A stretch of 39,723 bases of DNA from Fibrobacter sp. GTDB lineage: Bacteria; Fibrobacterota; Fibrobacteria; Fibrobacterales; Fibrobacteraceae. Shown here in pieces: positions 1-6,917 of this stretch (positions are counted from its first letter, which is position 1; each line of letters opens with the position of its first letter). The notes below the pieces were generated by a model, which saw only the letters and a list, made by a program, of their open reading frames with translations, was not told the DNA's origin and made no database searches. The position numbers and the translations under genes are program-made. Where the stretch lies: positions 1 through 39,723 of the forward strand of contig JAEERM010000018.1 in assembly GCA_016285835.1 (NCBI GenBank), written 5' to 3'.

Positions 1-1154
1 GCGTCATCGTGCTCCCCTGCGGTTCGGGCAAGACGGTCATCGGCCTTGCGACGATGGCCTTGGTACAAACGAAAACATTGATTCTCACGCCGAACATATC
101 CGCATCGCGCCAGTGGATCCGCGAAATTTGCGACAAGACAGACCTCACCATCGACCAGGTGAAGGAATACTCCGGAGAAGTCAAGGAAATCGGCCCCGTG
201 ACCGTGGCCACCTACCAGATTTTGACCCAGCGCAAGCGCGCGAAGAAAGCGGAAAACGAAAAGCCCGAAACCGAACTTGACGATTTCAGCGACGAAGAAG
301 TCAAGAAGGAACTCGCGAACTTCCCGCTGTTCAGCACCCAGAAATGGGGCCTCATGATTTACGACGAAGTGCACCTGTTGCCCGCGCCCGTGTTCCGCCT
401 GAGTACCGAAATGCAGGCCACGCGCCGCCTCGGCCTCACCGCCACGCTCGTCCGCGAAGACCACAAGGAAACCGAAGTCTTCAGCCTTATCGGCCCCAAG
501 AAGTACGACATCCCGTGGCGCATTTTGGAAGCACAAGGCTGGATTGCCACCGCCGACTGTAACGAAATCCGCATCCCGATGGAAGCCGAACTCAAGATGA
601 AGTATGCGCTTGCACCGGTGCGCGAAAAGATTACGCTTGCCTCCACGAACCCCGAGAAGACAGACATCGTGGAACGCTTGCTCAAGCACTTCGACAAACC
701 CGATGACCGTGTGCTCATCATCGGCCAGTACATCGACCAGCTCGAATCGCTCTCCAAGGAACTCGACATCCCGCTCATCACGGGCAAGACTCCGAACAAG
801 GACCGCGAAAAGTTGTACGCAGCCTTCCGCAACGGGAGCCTCAAGAACCTCATGGTCTCGAAGGTCGGCAACTTCGCCATCGACCTGCCCGACGCGAACG
901 TGCTCATCCAGATTTCGGGTACGTTCGGCAGCCGCCAGGAAGAAGCCCAGCGTCTCGGCCGCGTGCTGCGCCCCAAGAGTGACGGCGGTGCCGCGCACTT
1001 CTACAGCATCGTCACACAGGACTCCAAGGAACAGGAATTCGCGATGAACCGCCAGCTGTTCCTCACCGAGCAGGGCTACGCCTACAAGATCATCAAGCGC
1101 GGTGACTGGGACATCCTCGCACGCACGCCTGAAGAATTGGCGGCGAGGCAGTAG
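1..1154 (+). CDS. XPB/Rad25-like DEAD/DEAH-box helicase, 3' part
   Basis: The 5' end lies outside the window; the frame is open from base 3 and about 384 residues are visible. Superfamily 2 helicase motifs are seen in order: Walker A (LPCGSGKT) at the left edge, motif II as DEVH followed by LLPAPVF, motif III as LGLTATLVR, and motif VI as [14 protein letters not shown] with the LPAP segment is typical of the XPB/Rad25 (ERCC3) group rather than of UvrB or RecQ. Bacterial XPB-like proteins are ATP-dependent DNA translocases presumed to act in DNA repair or transcription; the exact role here is unknown. The TAG stop at 1152-1154 lies within the first unit of a 7-bp repeat array, so the array defines the C-terminus. 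It converges on the ribosomal protein operon across a bidirectional hairpin. Confidence 0.85.
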   Translation, partial: VIVLPCGSGKTVIGLATMALVQTKTLILTPNISASRQWIREICDKTDLTIDQVKEYSGEVKEIGPVTVATYQILTQRKRAKKAENEKPETELDDFSDEEVKKELANFPLFSTQKWGLMIYDEVHLLPAPVFRLSTEMQATRRLGLTATLVREDHKETEVFSLIGPKKYDIPWRILEAQGWIATADCNEIRIPMEAELKMKYALAPVREKITLASTNPEKTDIVERLLKHFDKPDDRVLIIGQYIDQLESLSKELDIPLITGKTPNKDREKLYAAFRNGSLKNLMVSKVGNFAIDLPDANVLIQISGTFGSRQEEAQRLGRVLRPKSDGGAAHFYSIVTQDSKEQEFAMNRQLFLTEQGYAYKIIKRGDWDILARTPEELAARQ

Positions 1155-1257
1155 GAAAAGTAGGAAGTAGGAAGTAGGAAGTAGGAAGTAGGAAGTAGGA
1201 AGTAGACAGTAGGAAGTAGACAGTAGGAAGTAGACAGTAGGAAGTAGACTGTAGACA
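1151..1257 (+). repeat. 7-bp tandem repeat array (GTAGGAA / GTAGACA)
   Basis: One unit GTAGGAA at 1151-1157 is followed, after two extra bases, by 14 uninterrupted heptads from 1160 to 1257. Six are GTAGGAA; the rest alternate GTAGACA and GTAGGAA, with one GTAGACT near the end. The first unit contains the stop codon of the helicase gene. Two further period-7 arrays occur in this window, at 4477-4532 and 6566-6651. Confidence 0.95.
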
Positions 1258-1282
1258 GATAATAAAGTTTGTTGGTTATAAT

Positions 1283-1316
1283 AAAAAACGTCTCCGTGAA
1301 AACGGAGACGCTTTTT
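1283..1316. terminator. Bidirectional intrinsic terminator
   Basis: A 9-bp perfect stem (CGTCTCCGT at 1289-1297, ACGGAGACG at 1302-1310) with a GAAA loop is flanked by an A-run on the left and CTTTTTC on the right. It can terminate the helicase gene on the plus strand and the rpsF-rpsR-rplI operon on the minus strand. Confidence 0.85.
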
Positions 1317-1342
1317 CAACTTTTAGGGGTTTTGAGAATTAA

Positions 1343-1789
1343 TTACTTCTCAGCAACCACCCAAACCTTGACCTGAGCTTCGACGTCGCTGAACACCTTG
1401 ATGGTCACAGTGTAGACACCGAGCTGCTTGATCGGTTCTTCGAGAGCAACCTGAGCGCGGGTCACCTTGACACCCTGCTTGGTGATAGCGTCGGCAATGT
1501 CAGCAGCGGTCACAGAACCGTACAGACGTTCGCCTTCCACGACGCGGCGTTCAAGATTCACAGAAATCTGAGAAAGCTTGGCAGCCACATCACCGGCAGC
1601 AGCGAGTTCCTTCTGGAACTGGGCTTCAACAGCAGCGCGGTTGTTTTCGATTTCGAGCTTGGCTTCCTTAGTAGCACGAACAGCGAGCTTGCGCGGGAAG
1701 AGGAAGTTACGGGCATAGCCGTCCTTAACCTTCACAACGTCAAGCATCTTGCCCAAGTGGGGAACATTGGCCTTAAGAATAATTTCCAT
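1343..1789 (-). CDS. rplI: 50S ribosomal protein L9
   Basis: This 148-aa protein is the usual length for bL9, which binds 23S rRNA through its N-terminal domain and projects a second domain on a long helix. The N-terminal segment MEIILKANVPHLGKMLDVVKV and the following YARNFLFPRKLAVRAT match the bL9 signature. A central charged helix (residues about 40-80) links to the C-terminal domain. It is the last gene of rpsF-rpsR-rplI, 16 bp after rpsR, and a good ribosome binding site (AGGAGG-like) lies in that gap. The hairpin at 1289-1310 ends the operon. Confidence 0.97.
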   Translation of the reverse strand: MEIILKANVPHLGKMLDVVKVKDGYARNFLFPRKLAVRATKEAKLEIENNRAAVEAQFQKELAAAGDVAAKLSQISVNLERRVVEGERLYGSVTAADIADAITKQGVKVTRAQVALEEPIKQLGVYTVTIKVFSDVEAQVKVWVVAEK

Positions 1790-1805
1790 AGTCTAGTTCC
1801 TCCTA

Positions 1806-2057
1806 TTAGCGCAAGCTGTCCGAAACGAACGGGAGAATAGCCATCTGGCGAGCGCGCTTGATAGCCTCGTTCAGCATACGCTGATACTTGGCAGACGTGC
1901 CAGAAATGCGGCGCGGGATGATCTTGCCACGTTCAGAGATGAAGCGACGGAGAGTCTTCTCGTCCTTGTAGTCAATGAACTTGACGTTATTTTCCGTGAA
2001 CCAGCAAGTCTTCTTGCGGCGGATACGCGGACCCTGTTTCTTATCTTCAAAAGCCAT
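1806..2057 (-). CDS. rpsR: 30S ribosomal protein S18
   Basis: This 83-aa protein carries the bS18 core: [20 protein letters not shown], then [18 protein letters not shown] and a basic C-terminus. S18 pairs with S6 on the 30S platform. Its ATG overlaps the rpsF stop by one base (TAATG), which implies translational coupling of the two partners. No ssb gene lies between rpsF and rpsR, unlike in many bacteria. Confidence 0.97.
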   Translation of the reverse strand: MAFEDKKQGPRIRRKKTCWFTENNVKFIDYKDEKTLRRFISERGKIIPRRISGTSAKYQRMLNEAIKRARQMAILPFVSDSLR

Positions 2058-2428
2058 TATTCAGCCTCCCCGTCTTCGGCGTCGACCGGCACGATATCTT
2101 CGGTGGTCTGAGCCAGGTTCTGATCGTAAACAATTTCGCTCATCGGATAATCAGCGAGGGTCATCCAGCGGAGAGCGTTGTCGTTCAGCTTGAGGGCGGC
2201 TTCCATGTTTGCCACTACGGAGGCTTCGGCCTTGTAGTAGAAAATCACATAGTAGCCGTGCTGGCGCTTTTTGATGGAATAGGCGAGCTTACGCTTGCCC
2301 CAGTCGTCGCGACGGAGAATTTCACCGCCACCGTTGGTGATCATGGCACCGATGTTCTCGACTTCCGCATTGATGGCGTCGTCAGAGATCATAGCGTCGA
2401 TGATAACCATCGTTTCGTATTGTCTCAT
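2057..2428 (-). CDS. rpsF: 30S ribosomal protein S6
   Basis: This 123-aa bS6 begins [14 protein letters not shown] and has the conserved segments [18 protein letters not shown] and [12 protein letters not shown]. The acidic tail ends DAEDGEAE, as in S6 proteins with C-terminal glutamates. It is the first gene of the operon; AAAGGGA 6-12 bases upstream of the ATG is the ribosome binding site. A promoter and possible leader hairpin lie upstream. S6 with S18 often autoregulates this operon through a leader element. Confidence 0.97.
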   Translation of the reverse strand: MRQYETMVIIDAMISDDAINAEVENIGAMITNGGGEILRRDDWGKRKLAYSIKKRQHGYYVIFYYKAEASVVANMEAALKLNDNALRWMTLADYPMSEIVYDQNLAQTTEDIVPVDAEDGEAE

Positions 2429-2454
2429 AATGAGTCCCTTTGGTCTATCGCCCG

Positions 2455-2483
2455 GGAACCGACATTGGCCCCGGGAGGGTTCC
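2455..2483 (-). promoter_or_regulatory. Possible leader hairpin of the rpsF operon
   Basis: On the minus strand, arms GGAACC (2483-2478) and GGTTCC (2460-2455) enclose a C/G-rich segment between the transcription start and rpsF. Many bacteria carry an S6:S18-binding element at this place. The match to that motif is not demonstrated; only the inverted repeat and position are seen. Confidence 0.3.
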
Positions 2484-2503
2484 GGAATAAATCCGGTGCG
2501 ACA

Positions 2504-2531
2504 AATATAGAAATTAGGCTTTTTTTGTCAA
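2504..2531 (-). promoter_or_regulatory. Promoter of rpsF-rpsR-rplI
   Basis: On the minus strand, -35 TTGACA (2531-2526) and -10 TATATT (2509-2504) are separated by 16 bp. The predicted start near 2497 leaves a leader of about 70 bases before rpsF. The -10 continues as TATATTTG, also seen at the tRNA-Arg promoter. Confidence 0.8.
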
Positions 2532-2543
2532 TATTCAGGCGGT

Positions 2544-3365
2544 TTACATGCCCAACTGGATGCCGACAACAGCCGATCTCGACCAGGAACCGACACCCCT
2601 GTTGAAATACCGCTGGAAACCGATCTCGAACGAAAGCCACATGGAACGCAGCTTTTCACGGGGCCAGGCCCAAACCTGGCGCATGTCGAAAGCCAAACCG
2701 GGGGTTAAGGTCAACTGTACCGCCTCGACAAAATTGTACTCATAAAGGGCACTTCCGGTCAAGCCAAAATAGCGCCCCAGAGAAATGCCTCCCCCTAATT
2801 CCATGCCGACAGAAAAGCCATCCAGCGAGAACATCTTCTCGCACGATTTGCGCTTCACCTCGACCGAATCAACCACGGTATCCTTGGGAGGCTTGGAATT
2901 CCACCCGTCAGACTCCCGCTCATAGCCCTTCCCGTGGAGTTCCTGGCGGAATTCAGAAATACTGGTATTTTCGAGCCCAAGCACCGGGGAAAGGTACAGC
3001 GCGAACACTTCCGTCAAGAAAAACGCCTTGGCCGAAATACGGTAACGCTGGTACATCACCATCACGTCGCTATCCAGGTCGCCCCCGAAAAAGCGAACAT
3101 CAATGCCTCCGCTCAGCCACGGAAAATACTGAAAATCCCCTTGAGCCTGCCATACGCCAAGACAATCGCAGTTTTTCGTCGGGTCGAAAACGCCCCCTGC
3201 AAGCCCAGCCGACAGACCACGGCCCGTATAGGCCCCCTGCCTTGGAAGGGGGATATTCACTTCGTCCGCATAAACATGGTCAGCGGCCTGTGCGAACATC
3301 GTCAAAAAGAATATAATGAGCGCAATTTTCTTCACTTTACCGACAAATGTAGCTCTTCGCCCCAT
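2544..3365 (-). CDS. Predicted outer-membrane beta-barrel-type protein
   Basis: No family is recognised. The frame extends further upstream, but ATG at 3365 is preferred: GAGG lies 6 bases before it and the product (273 aa) then begins with a signal peptide, basic MGRRATFVGKVKK followed by IALIIFFLTMFAQAADHVYA. The mature part has many short amphipathic, glycine- and aromatic-rich stretches (GRGLSAGLAGGVFDP, FQYFPWLSGGIDVRFFGG, GLTGSALYEYNFVEAVQLTLTPG), as in outer-membrane beta-barrels of the OmpA/OmpW kind. It has two closely spaced cysteines (NCDCLG). It is transcribed divergently from the CPHC protein from an overlapping promoter region; its 3' end runs to within 15 bp of the rpsF -35. 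Confidence 0.6.
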   Translation of the reverse strand: MGRRATFVGKVKKIALIIFFLTMFAQAADHVYADEVNIPLPRQGAYTGRGLSAGLAGGVFDPTKNCDCLGVWQAQGDFQYFPWLSGGIDVRFFGGDLDSDVMVMYQRYRISAKAFFLTEVFALYLSPVLGLENTSISEFRQELHGKGYERESDGWNSKPPKDTVVDSVEVKRKSCEKMFSLDGFSVGMELGGGISLGRYFGLTGSALYEYNFVEAVQLTLTPGLAFDMRQVWAWPREKLRSMWLSFEIGFQRYFNRGVGSWSRSAVVGIQLGM

Positions 3366-3382
3366 TTTTTTCCTCTTTTTTT

Positions 3383-3434
3383 TTGATTTTCTAAACTTTT
3401 TCACTCTATAATTTCGTATCTTACGTTTTTGCAA
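3383..3434. promoter_or_regulatory. Overlapping divergent promoters
   Basis: Plus strand: -35 TTGATT (3383-3388), 18 bp, -10 TATAAT (3407-3412), reading into the CPHC protein. Minus strand: -35 TTGCAA (3434-3429), 18 bp, -10 TATAGA (3410-3405), reading into the outer-membrane-type gene. The two -10 elements share 3407-3410, so both promoters cannot be occupied at once. Confidence 0.6.
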
Positions 3435-3476
3435 AGAATCAGTGATTCTGGTTTTTATGTTTTTCAGGAGTACTAA

Positions 3477-4022
3477 ATGCGCATTGCGTCATTTTTGTTT
3501 TGTTTACTAGCCGCTATCAGTGTGTCTTTTGCGCAGCTTGCGCCCGAACCACAGATGGCGGATGTAAAATTGATGCAGGATTCATCCACGAACCAGCCCA
3601 TGAAGATGGACTTTTCCAAGCCGCTCACAGGCATCAGCGATCCGGGCATCCTTTTCAGCCACTTCAGCAACCGTCCGTTGCTTATCTATTACTTCAGCCC
3701 CAAGTGCCCGCACTGCCAGCACCACTTTCCCATCATCCAGAACTTGATGAAGGAATATGAAAGCGAAGGTCTCACCGGCATCGCCATCGGGCTCGGCGGC
3801 GGGATCAAGAAAAACGACATTCGCCTGTTCATCGATCAGTTCCATGCGGTCATCCCAGTATTCCAGGACTCCGAAGGCAAGTTCGGCCCGTCTTACGGTA
3901 CAGGATACATCCCCGTTGTCTACCTTGTTCAAAAAGACGGAACATTCTACCGCTACGAAACACTGAACGACGCGAACATGAATCACTTGCGCGCCACACT
4001 GAACAAGATGTTCAAGAAGTAA
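3477..4022 (+). CDS. Secreted thioredoxin-like (TlpA/AhpC-TSA type) protein with CPHC motif
   Basis: This 181-aa protein starts at ATG 3477 with AGGAG 6 bases upstream. Residues 1-19 form a Sec signal peptide (FLFCLLAAISVSFA-Q). The thioredoxin fold follows: LLIYYFSPKCPHCQHHFPIIQ (residues about 67-87) carries the CxxC redox pair, and GTGYIPVVYLVQKDG contains the cis-Pro loop typical of the fold. It most resembles TlpA/ResA-like periplasmic oxidoreductases, which reduce or isomerise disulfides in exported proteins. Here the partner may be any of the many Cys-containing secreted proteins in the region; that is inference. It is monocistronic, with its own promoter and terminator. Confidence 0.8.
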   Translation: MRIASFLFCLLAAISVSFAQLAPEPQMADVKLMQDSSTNQPMKMDFSKPLTGISDPGILFSHFSNRPLLIYYFSPKCPHCQHHFPIIQNLMKEYESEGLTGIAIGLGGGIKKNDIRLFIDQFHAVIPVFQDSEGKFGPSYGTGYIPVVYLVQKDGTFYRYETLNDANMNHLRATLNKMFKK

Positions 4023-4040
4023 GACTTTCACAACAAAAAA

Positions 4041-4067
4041 GGCTCCCTTCACGGGGAGTCTTTTTTT
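4041..4067. terminator. Intrinsic terminator between CPHC gene and tRNA-Arg
   Basis: Stem GGCTCCC (4041-4047) pairs with GGGAGTC (4054-4060), including a G-T pair, and is followed by seven Ts. An A-run on the left allows it to act for the minus-strand tRNA as well. Confidence 0.8.
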
Positions 4068-4068
4068 A

Positions 4069-4142
4069 TACTCGAGGCGGGATTCGAACCCACGACCCAT
4101 TGCTTAGAAGGCAATTGCTCTATCCAACTGAGCTACTCGAGC
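4069..4142 (-). tRNA. tRNA-Arg, anticodon TCT
   Basis: The minus strand folds as a cloverleaf: acceptor GCTCGAG pairs with CTCGAGT; D arm GCTC-AGTTGGATA-GAGC; anticodon arm ATTGC-CTTCTAA-GCAAT, with TCT at 4108-4106; T arm with GGTTCGAATCC. The 3' CCA is not encoded. It reads AGA (and by wobble AGG) arginine codons. A strong promoter lies 24 bp upstream. Confidence 0.95.
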
Positions 4143-4165
4143 CCGACCTTGTTAGGAGTAGCGCA

Positions 4166-4194
4166 AATATAGCCAAATTGCGGGATAACGTCAA
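4166..4194 (-). promoter_or_regulatory. Promoter of tRNA-Arg
   Basis: On the minus strand, -35 TTGACG (4194-4189) and -10 TATATT (4171-4166) have a 17-bp spacer. The predicted start near 4159 gives a short 5' leader of about 17 bases before the tRNA. Confidence 0.8.
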
Positions 4195-4205
4195 ATACAA
4201 CAAGT

Positions 4206-4391
4206 CTATTTCAAGCCGTATCTTTCGACGTAGTCCTGCTGTCTTTCATGCGGAAGACTCCTGAAATAAGCCCTCCAGCCCGGGCAGAACTTGATATGGA
4301 AACGCCACAAGCGTCCGAGAATTGATTTCGGATTTGCATCGTACTTGGCACGCAACCTGCAATTTTCACAAGGGAAAGATTTACCTTCCAT
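4206..4391 (-). CDS. Small conserved-looking Cys-containing protein, 61 aa
   Basis: The function is unknown. The start at 4391 is chosen because GGAGGTGAG, nearly a full anti-Shine-Dalgarno match, lies just upstream; longer in-frame starts lack this. The product begins MEGKSFPCENCRLRAKYD and has CxxC (residues 8-11) and a third Cys in FHIKFCPGWRAYF (about residue 38), followed by an acidic-basic tail ending DYVERYGLK. No signal peptide or membrane segment is seen, so it is probably cytoplasmic, and the three Cys could bind a metal. It lies upstream of tRNA-Arg on the same strand and is divergent from uvrB. Confidence 0.6.
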   Translation of the reverse strand: MEGKSFPCENCRLRAKYDANPKSILGRLWRFHIKFCPGWRAYFRSLPHERQQDYVERYGLK

Positions 4392-4476
4392 ACTCACCTC
4401 CATTGAATGCACAAATAATAGAAAAGACAAGCATCGAGCAAGCACAGAAAACCTATATTTCCCACAACCCACCGCT

Positions 4477-4532
4477 TACACCCTACTGTTTACTGCCTAC
4501 TGTTTACTAACCACTATTTACCAACCACTCCC
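4477..4532 (-). repeat. Degenerate 7-bp tandem repeat array in the uvrB leader
   Basis: Eight contiguous heptads read on the plus strand as TACACCC, TACTGTT, TACTGCC, TACTGTT, TACTAAC, CACTATT, TACCAAC and CACTCCC. The complement carries AGTA every 7 bases (AACAGTA, GGCAGTA), like the array after the helicase gene but in the opposite orientation. It ends 2 bases before the uvrB ATG. Confidence 0.85.
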
Positions 4533-4534
4533 CC

Positions 4535-6745
4535 ATGGCCCGCGCACGCAAGACAATCACTCCCGACCCGTATGCGAAACCGATAGCGAAGCCGCTACCG
4601 CCCGAACAGAGTTTGCCGGGACACCTGAAGCAGTTCCAGTCCAACACGCGCGCGAACTTCGAGCTCGTGAGCCCTTACGGAGCGGCGGGCGACCAGCCGA
4701 AAGCCATCGAAGAACTCACCGAAGGTTTTAGCCGCGGCGAGCAATTCCAGACGCTCCTTGGCGTGACCGGTTCGGGCAAGACCTTCACGATGGCGAACGT
4801 CATCAAGAACGTGGGCAAGCCGACGCTCATCTTGACGCACAACAAGACGCTCGCGGCACAGCTCTACCAGGAATTCAAGGCGTTCTTCCCGCACAACGCG
4901 GTGGAATACTTCGTGAGCTATTACGATTATTTCCAGCCCGAAGCGTACATCCCGCACACGGATACCTTCATCGAGAAGGACGCCAGCATCAACGACGAGA
5001 TTGACAAGCTGCGCCTGCGTGCTACAGCGAATCTATTGACCCGCCGCGACGTGATTATCGTCGCCTCCGTGAGCTGCATCTACGGTTTGGGAAGCCCCAG
5101 TGAATATTTCGACTTGATGGTGCGAATCAAGAAGGGTGACGTTTACGACCGAGACAAGATTCTGCACGACCTTGTACGAATTCAATATACTCGCAACGAC
5201 TTCAGCCTGGAACGCGGGTCATTCCGCGTGCACGGCGACGTGATTGAAATTCACCCGAGCTACGACGAAGAAGGTTTGCGTATTGAACTTTTTGGAGACG
5301 AAGTCGACAGGCTCTGCCGTTTCAACATCGTCACCGGCGAAGTCACGCAGGAACTGGACGAGATGACGATCGCTCCGGCAAAGCACTTCGTGACCAAAGA
5401 AGAAGGCCGCGCGGGCATCTTGCAACGCATGCAAGTGGAACTCACCGAGCGCCTCGCGGAACTCGACAAGGAAGGCAAGGTGCTGGAATCGGCACGCCTC
5501 AGCAGCCGTACCCGCTACGACATGGAAATGATCCGCGAGACGGGACAGTGCAGCGGCATCGAGAACTACTCCCGTATTATCGAGAACCGCGCACCGGGTA
5601 CACGCCCGTTCACGCTCATCGACTACTTCGGCGACGACTGGCTCTTGATGGTGGACGAATCCCACGTGAGTATCCCGCAGGTGGGCGGCATGGCCGAAGG
5701 CGATAAGAGCCGCAAGACGACGCTGGTGCAGTACGGGTTCCGCCTCCCCTGCGCGCTCGACAACCGCCCGATGAACTTCGCCGAATTCGAATACATGTAC
5801 CCCAAGCAGGTGCTTTTCGTTTCAGCGACACCCGGCGATTACGAACTCACCAAGACGAACGGCGTGGTGACCGAACAAATCAACAGGCCGACCGGACTTT
5901 TGGACCCGAAAATCGAGATGTTCCCCATCAAGGGCCAGATGGATGTGCTGTTGTACCGCATCGAGGAAGTCGTCAAAAACGGCAACCGCGTGCTCGTCAC
6001 GACGCTCACCAAGAAGATGGCGCAGGACCTCACCGACTTCTTCGTGGAAGCGGGCATTCGCGCGCGTTACCTGCACAGCGACATCAAAACTTTGGAACGC
6101 CACGAACTCATCCGCGGGCTTCGCACCGGAGAATTCGACGTTCTCGTGGGCATCAACCTGCTGCGCGAAGGCCTCGACCTGCCCGAAGTGAGCATGGTCG
6201 CGATTCTCGATGCCGACAAGGAAGGATTCCTGCGCAACTACCGCAGCCTTATCCAGACGATGGGACGCGCAAGCCGCAACGTGAACGGCACCGTACTTTT
6301 ATTCGCCGACAACATGACCGACAGTCTGGAGAAGGCCGTCACCGAAACCGCCCGTCGCCGCAGCGTTCAGGAAGAATTCAACAAGGAACACGGCATCACG
6401 CCGAAGTCCGTGACCCGCAAGCTAGAAGACGACCTGAGAATCAACGACCCGCTCGGAATAGACGGCGATGATTCCGTCGACGAAAACTGGGAAGACGACG
6501 GCCCTTCGACAAGCTCAGGGACCTCCGGAGGCATCCGCCCGATGGAACCGCTACAGCCCAGTTCTAGACGAAAGACGAAAGACGAAAGACGAAAGAAAGG
6601 CTCTAGGTCCGAGGTTCGAGACTCACAACTCACAACTGACAACTCACAACTGGAAAACCTGGAGCGCCAGATGAAGGAGGCTGCCGCACGTCTCGACTTT
6701 GAGGAAGCTGCAAGGATTAGGGACATTATCAGGGGACTTAAGTAG
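4535..6745 (+). CDS. uvrB: Excinuclease ABC subunit B
   Basis: UvrB loads onto damaged DNA with UvrA, verifies the lesion and recruits UvrC in nucleotide excision repair. This 736-aa protein has Walker [15 protein letters not shown] (residues about 80-93), the beta-hairpin [15 protein letters not shown], the late helicase motifs [13 protein letters not shown] and QTMGRASRN, and the C-terminal UVR domain [20 protein letters not shown] (about 706-725), which contacts UvrC. It is longer than typical UvrB (about 670 aa) because of an N-terminal extension of about 40 residues before FELVSPYG, and a linker of about 60 residues before UVR. The linker is encoded by repeat DNA (REP-like element and heptads). 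No Shine-Dalgarno is visible before ATG 4535; the leader is a pyrimidine-rich heptad array. A possible -10 (TATATT, 4454-4459) lies upstream without a clear -35. Confidence 0.97.
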   Translation: MARARKTITPDPYAKPIAKPLPPEQSLPGHLKQFQSNTRANFELVSPYGAAGDQPKAIEELTEGFSRGEQFQTLLGVTGSGKTFTMANVIKNVGKPTLILTHNKTLAAQLYQEFKAFFPHNAVEYFVSYYDYFQPEAYIPHTDTFIEKDASINDEIDKLRLRATANLLTRRDVIIVASVSCIYGLGSPSEYFDLMVRIKKGDVYDRDKILHDLVRIQYTRNDFSLERGSFRVHGDVIEIHPSYDEEGLRIELFGDEVDRLCRFNIVTGEVTQELDEMTIAPAKHFVTKEEGRAGILQRMQVELTERLAELDKEGKVLESARLSSRTRYDMEMIRETGQCSGIENYSRIIENRAPGTRPFTLIDYFGDDWLLMVDESHVSIPQVGGMAEGDKSRKTTLVQYGFRLPCALDNRPMNFAEFEYMYPKQVLFVSATPGDYELTKTNGVVTEQINRPTGLLDPKIEMFPIKGQMDVLLYRIEEVVKNGNRVLVTTLTKKMAQDLTDFFVEAGIRARYLHSDIKTLERHELIRGLRTGEFDVLVGINLLREGLDLPEVSMVAILDADKEGFLRNYRSLIQTMGRASRNVNGTVLLFADNMTDSLEKAVTETARRRSVQEEFNKEHGITPKSVTRKLEDDLRINDPLGIDGDDSVDENWEDDGPSTSSGTSGGIRPMEPLQPSSRRKTKDERRKKGSRSEVRDSQLTTDNSQLENLERQMKEAAARLDFEEAARIRDIIRGLK
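6502..6520 (+). repeat. REP-like element inside uvrB
   Basis: CCCTTCGACAAGCTCAGGG is an imperfect palindrome of a type scattered through many bacterial genomes. It lies in the linker between the helicase core and the UVR domain and is read in frame as PSTSSGTS. A diverged inverted pair of the same motif lies after gpmI (10973-11022). Confidence 0.7.
6566..6651 (+). repeat. 7-bp repeat arrays inside the uvrB coding sequence
   Basis: Four perfect AGACGAA heptads (6566-6593) are followed by a degenerate stretch. Seven heptads in phase then cover 6603-6651: CTAGGTC, CGAGGTT, CGAGACT, CACAACT twice, GACAACT, CACAACT. Translation gives a charged, then Ser/Thr/Gln-rich linker, and the frame stays open. 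Confidence 0.9.
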
Positions 6746-6917
6746 GTCTTTTTTTTAAGGATTCAGCCGTGCAACCATTTTTTTACAAAAATACGTTAAA
6801 TTTCTCACTCTTTTTAGAATAAAACCCCTTTTTATACTGAATTTTACATATCGGAATGGACACATTTTCACATTTTTTGTTTATTTTCAAGGATTATATA
6901 TATAGAGAGGAAACAAA

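Noticed and set aside
1151..1257. Short-period repeats considered as a CRISPR array
   Set aside because: Period is 7 bp with no unique spacers and no cas genes; this is a tandem heptad array.
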